A DNA stretch of 64,000 nucleotides from assembly GCA_963731625.1 (NCBI GenBank), contig CAVSWH010000015.1, positions 124,001-188,000 on the forward strand, read 5' to 3'. This DNA comes from PALSA-555 sp963731625 (GTDB lineage: Bacteria > Actinomycetota > Acidimicrobiia > IMCC26256 > PALSA-555). The number at the start of each line of letters is the position of its first letter. Position 1 is the stretch's first letter. The notes beneath the pieces were generated by a model that saw nothing but the letters and a program-made list of their open reading frames with translations, had not been told where the DNA came from and did not search any database. This document shows positions 7,743 through 15,509 of the stretch, one piece after another. Made by a program: the position numbers and the translations under genes.

Positions 7743-7797
7743 GGCTTAAACCCGCTTGCCCTTCGGGGCGTGGAGGTTCGACTCCTCCTCCGGGCAC
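7743..7797 (+). repeat. tRNA-Leu 3' fragment (second attachment-site duplicate)
   Basis: A second copy of the tRNA-Leu 3' part, again lacking any 5' half, with an altered variable-arm loop (GCCCTTCGGGGC). It marks the junction between island 1 and the chromosome to its right. Confidence 0.85.
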
Positions 7798-7880
7798 GCC
7801 GCCGCGCGACGCCCCGGCAGGCGCTCCACCCGCTGGCTACAGTCCGCGCTTCAGGTCGGTCGGCCGAGGGGGGAGGGCCG

Positions 7881-9242
7881 ATGCTGAGGTCAGGTCGCGG
7901 GCCGCGTGCGGGCCCGCTCGTGGTGATGGCCGTCGTCGTCGCGCTGGTCGGGGCGACCCCCGCGGGGGCGCAGTCGAGCGGCCGCCCGGGGGTGACCCCG
8001 ACGACCATCGAGGTCGGCGGGCTTGCCGGCGTCACGAACCCGGTCGGACAGCCCTACGCGTCAGGCTTCGACGGCACCCAGGCGTACTTCAACTACGTCA
8101 ACGCCAAGGGCGGGATCTACGGGCACAAGTTCAAGCTCGTGGCCCAGCTCGACGACCAGTCGCGCGCGTCCCAGGACGTCGAGGAGGCCCGGTCGCTTGT
8201 CGAGGAGAAGCACGTCTTCGCCGTGCTCCCGGTGGTCACCCAGATCTTCGCGGCCGGGCCGTACCTCGCGTCGAAGGGTGTCCCGACGTTCGGGTGGAAC
8301 ATCAACGCCGAATGGGCGGACGGCCCGAACCTTTTCGGCGAGAAGGGCTCCTATCTCTGCTTCACCTGCCCGAGCCTCGCTCCCGCGTCCGTCGCCCACC
8401 AGGTCGGCGCGCACACCGTCGCGATCCTCGCGTACACCGCGCCGTCGTCGGCGCAGTGCGCGGCCGGGACGGAAGCCGGCTTCAAGGAGTACGGCTTCGA
8501 TGTCGCGTTCGTGGACTCAAGCCTCGCGTTCGGGTTCACGGACCTCGGTTCCGACATCGACGCCATGAAGAGCAAAGGGGTCCAGTTCGTCGCGACGTGC
8601 ATGGACATCTCGGGTGTGATCAGCGCGGCCCAGGCTCTGCGCCGCGCCGGGCTCAACGACGTGAAGTTCTACGCCCCCCAGGGCTACGACCCGCAGACGC
8701 TCGCGAAGTACGGCAACGAGCTCAACAACGTGTACTTCCTCATCGACTTCTGGCCGTTCGAGCTCGCCAAGGAGTCCAAGACCCTCCAGCTGTTCATCAA
8801 GGAGATGAACGCGATCCACAAGCCGATCAACGAGCAGGCGCTGGCCGGGTGGATCGACGCCGACATGCTCTACAAGGGGATCAAGAAGGCCGGCCCGAAC
8901 TTCACCCAGAAGTCGGTGGTCGACGCGATCAACACCTTCAACGGCTACACCGCCGACGGGCTCCGCCCACCGATCAACTGGGGCGTCGACGGGCACGGTC
9001 CGCCGAACAACATGGGCAACACCGTGCCGTCGGGCACCGAGGGATGCGCGGCGTACGTGCTCGCCGAGAATGGCAAGTTCGTGCCGCAGTTCGGTCGCCC
9101 CGGCCAGCCGTTCCTCTGCGCGCCGATCAACCCGAACCCGCCGACGCTCGACCCGCAGTACGCCTACCTCCGGCCACCCGTTCCGGGCGAGGTCCTCCCG
9201 CCGACCGCCACGGTCCCGACGACGTCGCCCCCGACGCCCTGA
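7881..9242 (+). CDS. ABC transporter substrate-binding protein (branched-chain amino acid type)
   Basis: A 453-residue periplasmic-binding-protein type I lipid- or membrane-released protein (Peripla_BP_6 family). It has an N-terminal signal sequence (basic residues, VVMAVVVALVGATPAGAQ, Ala-rich cleavage region around residue 31), then GVTPTTIEVGGLAGVTNPVGQ, the usual first strand of Leu/Ile/Val-binding proteins. The C-terminus ends in a Pro/Thr tail. No permease or ATPase gene is adjacent, so it is an orphan receptor; the ligand is unknown. Start at ATG 7881, with a GGGGGAGG site 6 bases upstream; the longer frame reads through the tRNA fragment. Confidence 0.9.
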   Translation: MLRSGRGPRAGPLVVMAVVVALVGATPAGAQSSGRPGVTPTTIEVGGLAGVTNPVGQPYASGFDGTQAYFNYVNAKGGIYGHKFKLVAQLDDQSRASQDVEEARSLVEEKHVFAVLPVVTQIFAAGPYLASKGVPTFGWNINAEWADGPNLFGEKGSYLCFTCPSLAPASVAHQVGAHTVAILAYTAPSSAQCAAGTEAGFKEYGFDVAFVDSSLAFGFTDLGSDIDAMKSKGVQFVATCMDISGVISAAQALRRAGLNDVKFYAPQGYDPQTLAKYGNELNNVYFLIDFWPFELAKESKTLQLFIKEMNAIHKPINEQALAGWIDADMLYKGIKKAGPNFTQKSVVDAINTFNGYTADGLRPPINWGVDGHGPPNNMGNTVPSGTEGCAAYVLAENGKFVPQFGRPGQPFLCAPINPNPPTLDPQYAYLRPPVPGEVLPPTATVPTTSPPTP

Positions 9243-9244
9243 CG

Positions 9245-9265
9245 GCGCGGCCGGTGCGGCCGCGC
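9245..9265. terminator. Hairpin between convergent genes
   Basis: GCGCGGCCG-GTG-CGGCCGCGC, a perfect 9-bp stem with a 3-base loop exactly between the stops of the substrate-binding protein and citrate synthase genes. No T-run follows, so it may act as a bidirectional stabiliser rather than a classical intrinsic terminator. Confidence 0.45.
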
Positions 9266-10803
9266 TACTCGGCGGGCGGGACGGGCTGGGGCGGGGGCGG
9301 CCCGGCGTAGTGGGCGCTCGGGCGGATGAGCCGGTTGTCGGCCGCCTGCTCGAGGATGTGGGCGGACCAGCCGATCACGCGGCTCGACGCGAAGGTGGGC
9401 GTGAACATGTCGCGGGGGACGCCGCAGGCGTCCATCACGATCCCGGCGTAGAACTCGACGTTCGTGTAGAGCTTCCGCCCGGGCTTCAGCTCGGCGAGGA
9501 TCTCGACGGCGAGCTGCTCGACCCGCTCGGCGAGCTCGAGCTTCGGACCGCCGAGGCGCTCGGCGACGCTGCGGAGCATGACCGAGCGCGGGTCGTCGGT
9601 CTTGTAGACGCGGTGTCCGAAGCCCATGAGGCGGTCGCCGCGCTCGACGGCCGCGCGGATCCAGGTGTCCGCGTTCTCGATCGTGCCGATCTCGTCGAGC
9701 ATCTGTAGCGCCCGACTGGGCGCGCCACCGTGCAGCGGACCGGACAGGGCACCGATCGCGCCGACGACGGCCGCGGCGAGGTCCGCGCCCGTTGACGTGA
9801 TCACCCGTGCGGTGAACGTCGACGCGTTGAACCCGTGGTCGATCGTCGAGATGAGGTACTGCTCGACGGCGCGGGCGTGCTCGGTGCTCGGGACCGTCCC
9901 GAGCATCATGTAGAGGTAGTTGGCGGCGTAGGGCAGCTCGGGGTCGGGCTCGATGAGCGCCTCGCCGTGCTCGAGGCGGTGCAGCGCGCAGAGCAGCGTC
10001 GGGGCGACCGCGCAGACCCGGAGCGCCTGGGCGCGCAGCTCGGTCGCGCTGCAGTCGTAGGACGGCGGGAAGCCGAGTGACGCGCCGAGCGCCGACACCG
10101 CGGTGCGGAAGCGATCGAGTGGCGGTGCGGCACCGGCCACGGCCGAGATCTCGGGCAGCGCGGCGCGCAGCGCCGCCGGGATGACGCGCAGCGGGCGCAC
10201 CTCGTCGAGGAAGGCCTGGCGCTGCGCCGCGGTCGGCAGGTCGCCCTGGAACAGCAGGTACCAGACGTCCTCGAGCGATCGGGTCTCGGCCAGCTCGACG
10301 GCGTTGTACTGCCGGTAGTGATAGAAGCCCTCGAGGCCACGCACGTCGCCGATCTCGGTCTCGGCGACGACGACGCCCTCGAGTCCCTTCGGCACCTCGT
10401 GGGCGAGCGACGCGGCCGGCTGGATCTGGGCGATGCGCATGAGGTCGCGCATCGACACGATCCCGACGAGGCGGCCGTCCTCGACGACGGGGATGTGGCG
10501 GTAGCCGTGCTCGGAGAGGCTGGCGAACGCCGCGCTGACCTCGGCGTCGGGCGCGACGTGATCGGGGTCGCGGGTCATCCACTCGGCGACGGGGACCTCC
10601 GCGTCGGCGCCTGCCGCGGCGTGGCGCACGAGGTCTCGTTCGGTGAGGATCCCGACGGCGCGCTCACCATCGACGACGACGACCGACCCAACCGCCTGCT
10701 CGCGCATGCGCCGTGCCGCCGCGGAGACGGGCTCGTCACCGGTCGCGGTGACGACCGGTCGGCTCATGATGTCCGCCACGCTGCGCTTGGTGTCTGCTGG
10801 CAC
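9265..10803 (-). CDS. Citrate synthase with N-terminal CBS domain pair
   Basis: A 512-residue fusion. Residues about 1-130 hold two CBS domains (DIMSRPVVTATGDEPVSAA, ILTERDLVRH, WMTRDPDHVAPDAEVSAAF, GIVSMRDLM), which bind adenine nucleotides. The rest is a citrate/2-methylcitrate synthase: DHGFNAST with His323, GPLHGGA with catalytic His358 and GFGHR with His397. The third catalytic position is Glu450 in NVEFYAG, where many characterised citrate synthases have Asp. It should condense acyl-CoA with oxaloacetate, perhaps under energy-charge control. Start GTG 10803, preceded by GGGAGGG. Citrate versus methylcitrate activity is undecided. Confidence 0.88.
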   Translation of the reverse strand: MPADTKRSVADIMSRPVVTATGDEPVSAAARRMREQAVGSVVVVDGERAVGILTERDLVRHAAAGADAEVPVAEWMTRDPDHVAPDAEVSAAFASLSEHGYRHIPVVEDGRLVGIVSMRDLMRIAQIQPAASLAHEVPKGLEGVVVAETEIGDVRGLEGFYHYRQYNAVELAETRSLEDVWYLLFQGDLPTAAQRQAFLDEVRPLRVIPAALRAALPEISAVAGAAPPLDRFRTAVSALGASLGFPPSYDCSATELRAQALRVCAVAPTLLCALHRLEHGEALIEPDPELPYAANYLYMMLGTVPSTEHARAVEQYLISTIDHGFNASTFTARVITSTGADLAAAVVGAIGALSGPLHGGAPSRALQMLDEIGTIENADTWIRAAVERGDRLMGFGHRVYKTDDPRSVMLRSVAERLGGPKLELAERVEQLAVEILAELKPGRKLYTNVEFYAGIVMDACGVPRDMFTPTFASSRVIGWSAHILEQAADNRLIRPSAHYAGPPPPQPVPPAE

Positions 10804-10835
10804 CGCACCCTCCCGAGGTGTCTCCGACGGCGACT

Positions 10836-11606
10836 CTACGACCGGCCCGGCGCGCCGTGGCGTCCCTCGCCGCCCGCGAACCGGGCGATGCCGTCGGCGA
10901 ACTCGGGTGACGACAGCGTGTCGACACCCAGCTCGTACTCGCGCTGCATCGCGGCGTCGAGGTCGAGCCCGGCCTGCTCGTACGCCGACCGGCGGTCGTT
11001 GCGCAGGCACACCTGCGGGAGCCGGGCCAGGTCATGGGCGAGCGCGCGGGCGTCGGTCAGCGCCGCGCCCGGCTCGCTGAGCCGGTTGGCGAGGCCCATC
11101 CGGGCGGCCTCGTCACCCGAGACGCCCCGACCGGTGAGGATGAGGTCGAGGGCGTGGCTCAGGCCGATGAGCCGCGGCAGCCGCACGGTGCCGCCGTCGA
11201 TGAGGGGCACGCCCCAGCGGCGACAGAACACCCCGAAGACCGCGTCGCGCGCCGCGACCCGCAGGTCGCACCAGCACGCCAGCTCGAGGCCCCCGGCGAC
11301 GGCGAAGCCCTCGACGGCGGCGAGCACGGGCTTCGCGGTCAGCATGCGGGTGGGTCCCATCGGCCCGTCACCGGTCGCGGCCACCCGGTTTGGGTCGCCC
11401 CCACGCATCGCCTGCAGGTCGGCGCCGGCGCAGAAGGTCCCGTGGGCGCCGGCGAGGACGGCGACGCTGAGGCCGTCGTCCGCGTCGAACGCGCGGAACG
11501 CGTCGGCGAGGGCGGCGGCGGTCGGCGCGTCCACCGCGTTGCGGACTTCGGGCCGGTCGATGGTGACGACGAGCACGGCGCCGTCGGTGTCGGTGTGCAC
11601 GGTCAC
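10836..11606 (-). CDS. Enoyl-CoA hydratase/isomerase family protein
   Basis: A 256-residue crotonase-fold protein. The oxyanion-hole segments are visible: FCAGADLQAMRGG around residues 59-71 and GFAVAGGLELACWCDLRVAA around 101-120. After the second segment comes WGVPLIDGGTVRLPRLIG, where hydratases carry a catalytic Glu; Asp is here, so the exact reaction (hydration, isomerisation or other crotonase chemistry) is open. It is last of a three-gene minus-strand operon with a histidine phosphatase (4-nt overlap) and a HAD hydrolase. Confidence 0.88.
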   Translation of the reverse strand: MTVHTDTDGAVLVVTIDRPEVRNAVDAPTAAALADAFRAFDADDGLSVAVLAGAHGTFCAGADLQAMRGGDPNRVAATGDGPMGPTRMLTAKPVLAAVEGFAVAGGLELACWCDLRVAARDAVFGVFCRRWGVPLIDGGTVRLPRLIGLSHALDLILTGRGVSGDEAARMGLANRLSEPGAALTDARALAHDLARLPQVCLRNDRRSAYEQAGLDLDAAMQREYELGVDTLSSPEFADGIARFAGGEGRHGAPGRS

Positions 11607-12226
11607 GAGGAGACCTCCCGAGGGTCGCGGCGCGCGTAGAGGTGCGCCGTCTCATTGAGGGTGGCGACGCTGCGCTGCCCGCTGCGGGCAGCCTGCACGC
11701 GGCTCACCGACGTGTACTCCGGGTGGAACCACAGCACGGCGTCGAGGCCCAGGACGTGGGCGAGGTAGACGTTCAGCACCCCGCCGTGCGTGAACACCGC
11801 GACGCGGCGGCCGGGGAAGCGGGCGATCACCGATTCGACGGCGGGCACGACCTGGGCCTGGAACTCGCGGGGGTCGACACCACCGACGTCGGCCCAGCGC
11901 CCCTCGATCGTGGCGTACCAGCGCTCGTCCTTCGCGGCCCGCAGCTCCTCGATCGGGATGTACTCGCCCGCGGCGGCGTCGTACTCGGCGAGCCCGTCGA
12001 CGACCTCGACGGGGAGCCCGAGCGCGTCGGCGACCGGCGCCGCCGTCTCACGGGCACGCCGCAGCGGGCTGGAGAGCACCGCCGCGGGCGCGTCGGCCGC
12101 CAACCACGCGGCGAGCCGTTCCGCCTGGCGTCGGCCGGCGGCGCTCAGCTCGGGGTCGGCCGCGCCCGTGACGGTCCCCTCCTCGACGCGCACCGGCTGC
12201 GCATGCCGCACGAGGAGGAGCTCCAT
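11603..12226 (-). CDS. Histidine phosphatase family protein
   Basis: A 207-residue phosphoglycerate-mutase-like phosphatase. The phospho-accepting LLVRHAQP (His8) starts the protein, SSPLRRARETA carries the second conserved Arg, and VFTHGGVLN holds the second active-site His. It should cleave a phosphomonoester through a phosphohistidine intermediate. It sits between the HAD hydrolase (1-nt overlap) and the enoyl-CoA hydratase (ATGA overlap), so all three are co-translated. The substrate cannot be told; the cofactor-independent role of CobC is possible but it is far from the cob operon. Confidence 0.87.
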   Translation of the reverse strand: MELLLVRHAQPVRVEEGTVTGAADPELSAAGRRQAERLAAWLAADAPAAVLSSPLRRARETAAPVADALGLPVEVVDGLAEYDAAAGEYIPIEELRAAKDERWYATIEGRWADVGGVDPREFQAQVVPAVESVIARFPGRRVAVFTHGGVLNVYLAHVLGLDAVLWFHPEYTSVSRVQAARSGQRSVATLNETAHLYARRDPREVSS

Positions 12227-12873
12227 CAGCGGGCCCCGTCGCCGAGCGCGAAGCCGAGGACCTCGGCGAGCTCGGCGAGCGCGACGTCGGGATCGGCGAC
12301 CTTGATCGTGGCCATGCCGAGGGCACGGGCCGGCTTGAGGTTCACGCCGAGGTCGTCGAGGAACACCGCGTCGCCGGGCGCGACGCCGAGGCGCTCGCAG
12401 GTCAGCTCGTAGATGCGCGGGTCGGGCTTGCGCAGTCCCTCGACCGCCGACTCGACGACGACGTCGAACGCGTCGAAGAGGTCGCTGTGCCGCTCGCCGA
12501 TCGCGGCCCCGTCGTCGGCCCGCCAGTTGTTCGTCAGCGCCGCCGTGCGCAGACTGTGGGCGCGGATGGCGCGCAGGGCGGCGAGCATGGCGGGGCGAGG
12601 GCCGGCGCCGGTGGCGACCTCGCCGAGCAGCGCGGTGACGTTGACCTGCCCGCCGGCCGCGGCGCACTCGCGCTCGAACGCCTCGGCGAACGCGTCGGGT
12701 CCGAGCTCCCCGCGCTCGAAGCGGGACCAGGCGCCTCGGTCCCCGCCGGCGATGACGACCTCGCTCAGGAACCGGTGCGGCAGGCCGTGGCGGGCCTCGT
12801 AGCTGCGGAACGTGTCGAGCGGTGACGGGAGCACGACCCCGCCGAGGTCGAAGATGACGGCGCGCCAGGGCAC
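12226..12873 (-). CDS. HAD family hydrolase (ACAD10-like subgroup)
   Basis: A 215-residue HAD-IA hydrolase. Motif I is FDLGGVVLPSP with Asp9 as nucleophile and Gly two residues later, motif II is ALTNNW, and motifs III/IV are GLRKPDPRIY and VFLDDLGVNLKPARALGM. The pattern matches the phosphatase domain found in ACAD10 and soluble epoxide hydrolases. It heads the operon with the histidine phosphatase and enoyl-CoA hydratase, suggesting a role in processing phosphorylated or acyl-CoA intermediates of an unusual acid. Confidence 0.87.
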   Translation of the reverse strand: MPWRAVIFDLGGVVLPSPLDTFRSYEARHGLPHRFLSEVVIAGGDRGAWSRFERGELGPDAFAEAFERECAAAGGQVNVTALLGEVATGAGPRPAMLAALRAIRAHSLRTAALTNNWRADDGAAIGERHSDLFDAFDVVVESAVEGLRKPDPRIYELTCERLGVAPGDAVFLDDLGVNLKPARALGMATIKVADPDVALAELAEVLGFALGDGAR

Positions 12874-12925
12874 GCTCGGAAACTACCGGCCGGCGTCGGG
12901 ACGCGTCGTCGGCGCACGGCGCGTC

Positions 12926-13366
12926 ATGATGACCCCGATGTCCGACGACGAGGCGGTGCGCGCGCTCGTGGTCGCGTACGCCGAGCGGCTCGACCGGGGC
13001 GACCTCGACGGCGTCGCCGCCCTCTTCGAGCACGCCGTCGTGCGCACCACCCGGCGCAGCGAAGTCCTGACCGGGGCCGCCGCGGTGCGCCGCATGTACG
13101 ACCCGGTCATCCTCTACGACGACGGCACACCGCGGTCCCAGCACGTCCTCTCGAACCTCGAGGTCCAGGTCGACGCGTCGGCGGCCACGGCGACGAGCCG
13201 ATGCACCTTCACCGTGGTCCAGGCCCGCCCGGGGCGGGGTGTGCTGCCCGTCCTCACCGGCCGCTACGACGACCGGTTCGCCCGGGTCGACGGCGAGTGG
13301 CGCTTCGTGGAGCGGGTCATCCGCCCCGATCTCGCCGGTGACCTCGCGGACCACATGCGCAGGTGA
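12926..13366 (+). CDS. SnoaL-like nuclear transport factor 2 family protein
   Basis: A small alpha+beta barrel protein of about 142-146 residues: AVRALVVAYAERLDRGDLDGVAALFEHAV, then a C-terminal sheet with YDDRFARVDGEWRFVERVI. This fold serves as ring-hydroxylating dehydrogenase small subunits, isomerases or simple ligand binders; nothing here narrows it. The start could be ATG 12926, 12929 or 12938. It is divergent from the HAD gene and overlaps coaA by GTGA, so it is translated with it. Confidence 0.8.
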   Translation: MMTPMSDDEAVRALVVAYAERLDRGDLDGVAALFEHAVVRTTRRSEVLTGAAAVRRMYDPVILYDDGTPRSQHVLSNLEVQVDASAATATSRCTFTVVQARPGRGVLPVLTGRYDDRFARVDGEWRFVERVIRPDLAGDLADHMRR

Positions 13367-14082
13367 GCGACGCCGTCGGGGCGGTGCGGGCCCTCGTCGA
13401 CACGTGCCCCGGCGTGCCCGTTGTCGTCGGCATCGCCGGCGGCGTCGCCGCGGGCAAGACGACGCTGGCCCTCGCGCTGCGCGACGACCTGCGCGACCGG
13501 CGCGTCGACGTGGTCGGCACCGACGGCTTCTTGCTCTCGAACGCGGCGCTCGGCGCCCGGGGCCTCGTCGCACGGAAGGGCTTCCCCGAGTCCTATGACG
13601 TCGACGCGCTGCGCGCCTTCCTCGCCGGCGCCCGCGGCGGGCGCCTGCCGCTCCGGGTGCCCTGCTACTCCCACGTCACCTACGACGTGGACGGCGCGCG
13701 CGAGGTCCCGACCGTCGACGTGCTGATCGTCGAGGGCGTGAACGTGCTGAGCGCGGCCGCGGACCTGCTCGACGTCGGCGTGTACCTCGACGCCGACGAG
13801 GCGGACCTCGAGACCTGGTTCCGCCGCCGGTTCCTGGAGCTCACGGCCGCGGCCGCCGACGACCCCACGTCCTTCTACCGCATGTTCCGCGGCCTGGACG
13901 ACGCCGGCGTGGCCACGGTCGCGGACGACGTGTGGCAGACGGTGAACCGGCCGAACCTGCGCGACCACATCGCGCCGAGCGCGGCCGGGGCGCGCCTCGT
14001 CATCCACAAGGGCGCCGACCACGCGGTGCGTGCGCTCGACGTGCGCGACGATGGCTCCGTCGACGGGCCGGAGGGACGATGA
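13363..14082 (+). CDS. coaA: Type I pantothenate kinase
   Basis: A 239-residue P-loop kinase matching CoaA along its length: GIAGGVAAGKTT with Lys32, TDGFLLSNAALGARGL, RKGFPESYD, CYSHVTYD, VLIVEGVNVL, YLDADEADLETWFRRRFLEL and a C-terminal VNRPNLRDHIAPSAAGARLVIHKGADH. It phosphorylates pantothenate in the first step of coenzyme A synthesis. It is shorter than the E. coli enzyme (316 residues), mainly at the N-terminus. The GTG start overlaps the preceding stop (GTGA) and its TGA overlaps the next ATG. Confidence 0.93.
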   Translation: MSDAVGAVRALVDTCPGVPVVVGIAGGVAAGKTTLALALRDDLRDRRVDVVGTDGFLLSNAALGARGLVARKGFPESYDVDALRAFLAGARGGRLPLRVPCYSHVTYDVDGAREVPTVDVLIVEGVNVLSAAADLLDVGVYLDADEADLETWFRRRFLELTAAAADDPTSFYRMFRGLDDAGVATVADDVWQTVNRPNLRDHIAPSAAGARLVIHKGADHAVRALDVRDDGSVDGPEGR

Positions 14083-14900
14083 CGAGCGACGAGACCCTGG
14101 TAGCGGACCTCGACCACGTCTGGGCGTCGATCGCCGAGGTCGGCCGGGCGCTCGGCGAGCCCGAGTGGAAGACGCCGACGGAGGTGCCGGGCTGGACCGT
14201 GCAAGACAACCTCGTGCACATCACCGCGCTCGAGTGGCGCCTGCTCGGGCGGCCCGACCCGGCGCACACCCTCGCCGACGACCTCGACCTCGCGCACGTG
14301 CAGAACGACGTCGGGCGCTCCAACGAGGTCTTCGTCGACTCGCGGCGGGACCGCCGCGGCGCCGAGGCGCTCGCTGAGTTCGAGGAGGTGACGGCGGCCC
14401 GCTCGGACGCCCTCCACGCGGCCAGCCCCGACGACTTCGGCGCGCCCTCGTGGACGCCGATGGGGGACGCCACGGTGCGAGACCTCCTGCCGTTCCGGAT
14501 CTTCGACGCGTGGGTGCACGAGCAGGACATACGACGCGCCGTGAACCGGCCGGGGGACCTCGACAGCGCCGTCGCCCGCACGGCGATGGAGCGGATCGGC
14601 GCGACCCTCCCGTTCGTGGTCGGCAAGAAGGTGGCGCCGCCCGACGGGACGACGGTCGTCGTCGAGCTGCGCGAGCCGCTCGCCGGCCGCCACGCCGTCG
14701 TGGTCGAGGGCCGCGCCCGGCTGCTCACCGATGCGCCGGCCGACCCGACCGTGCGCATCCGCACCGACGGCGAGACGTTCGCGCGCCTGGCCTGCGGTCG
14801 CCTCGACCCGCTCGTGGTGCTGGCGGCGGGCGACGTGCGCTTCGACGGCGACGCCGCGCTCGGCCGGCGCGTCGTCGAGTCGCTGAACTTCCTCTTCTGA
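14079..14900 (+). CDS. Maleylpyruvate isomerase family mycothiol-dependent protein
   Basis: A 273-residue protein with an MDMPI N-terminal four-helix domain (PTEVPGWTVQDNLVHITALEW near residues 28-48 and FDAWVHEQDIRRA near 143-155, supplying the metal-binding His residues) and a C-terminal SCP2-like/MDMPI-C domain. Family members act with mycothiol, the actinobacterial thiol. It follows coaA with an ATGA overlap. A second, distant relative sits in tRNA-Leu module B. Substrate unknown. Confidence 0.85.
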   Translation: MTSDETLVADLDHVWASIAEVGRALGEPEWKTPTEVPGWTVQDNLVHITALEWRLLGRPDPAHTLADDLDLAHVQNDVGRSNEVFVDSRRDRRGAEALAEFEEVTAARSDALHAASPDDFGAPSWTPMGDATVRDLLPFRIFDAWVHEQDIRRAVNRPGDLDSAVARTAMERIGATLPFVVGKKVAPPDGTTVVVELREPLAGRHAVVVEGRARLLTDAPADPTVRIRTDGETFARLACGRLDPLVVLAAGDVRFDGDAALGRRVVESLNFLF

Positions 14901-14902
14901 GC

Positions 14903-15454
14903 TCAGCGGGCGAGGGCGTCGACCCGCTCGAGCGTGAAGTGGTGCGCGGGACGCGGGCCGGCCGCGTGCGCGAGGGCGGTGGGCTCGCCGGGGTCGCGGC
15001 GGAACCCGACGCGCTCGAGGACGCGGGGCGACACCGGGTTGTCGGCGTACACCCAGGCCGTGACCCGCTCGAGGCCGAGCGGGCCGAACGCCCAGCCGAC
15101 GACGAGGCGCAGCGCGCGGGTGGCGACGCCCTGGCCGCGTGCCGCGGCGGCGACCCAGTAGCCGATGAAGGGGCTGGAGTCCACGCTCCGGAGGCGGTGG
15201 ACGCCGATGCCGCCGAGCAGCGTGTCGGTGTCGCGCCCGACGATGACGAAGCCGGCCTCCTCGCCGCGGCGCCACGCGCTCGTGGCCGCGCCGACCCAGG
15301 CCACGGCGTCGTCGCGCGTGTACGGGGACGGGATCCGCGTGAACCGGGGGATCGCCGGGTCCTGCACCGCGGCGGTGACCGCGTCGACGTCGGCCGGCAC
15401 GGGCGGGCGCAGGCGGATGCGGTCGTCGGCCAGGTCGGGCACGTCCAAGGCCAT
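14903..15454 (-). CDS. GNAT family N-acetyltransferase (RimJ/RimL type)
   Basis: A 183-residue acetyltransferase: IRLRPPVPADVDAVTAAVQDPAIPRFTRIPSPYT at the start, FIGYWVAAAARGQGVATRALRLVV (the acetyl-CoA binding R/QxxGxA loop is RGQGVA) and ERVTAWVYADNPVSPRVLERVGF near the end. This is the RimJ/RimL-like group, which acetylates N-termini or small amines. It is convergent with the preceding gene, stop to stop within 3 bases. Target unknown. Confidence 0.88.
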   Translation of the reverse strand: MALDVPDLADDRIRLRPPVPADVDAVTAAVQDPAIPRFTRIPSPYTRDDAVAWVGAATSAWRRGEEAGFVIVGRDTDTLLGGIGVHRLRSVDSSPFIGYWVAAAARGQGVATRALRLVVGWAFGPLGLERVTAWVYADNPVSPRVLERVGFRRDPGEPTALAHAAGPRPAHHFTLERVDALAR

Positions 15455-15509
15455 GCGACGAGCGTGCCATCATCGACGGGTCGCACCCGGTCGCTTTCGG
15501 AGGAGCGCG

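Larger units (their letters stand above)
6028..7797 (+). mobile_element. tRNA-Leu cargo module B (no integrase)
   Basis: Lies between the two tRNA-Leu 3' fragments. Cargo: a two-gene operon of TetR and a maleylpyruvate-isomerase-like protein, with its operator. At 1.77 kb there is no room for an integrase, so any movement needs a recombinase in trans. Confidence 0.65.
7449..7880. other. Gene-free junction between island 1 and the core
   Basis: Contains the operator, the right-end doublet and the last tRNA-Leu fragment. No coding sequence is credible; open frames here read through the tRNA fragment. After 7797 the sequence returns to core composition and leads into the substrate-binding protein gene. 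Confidence 0.5.
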
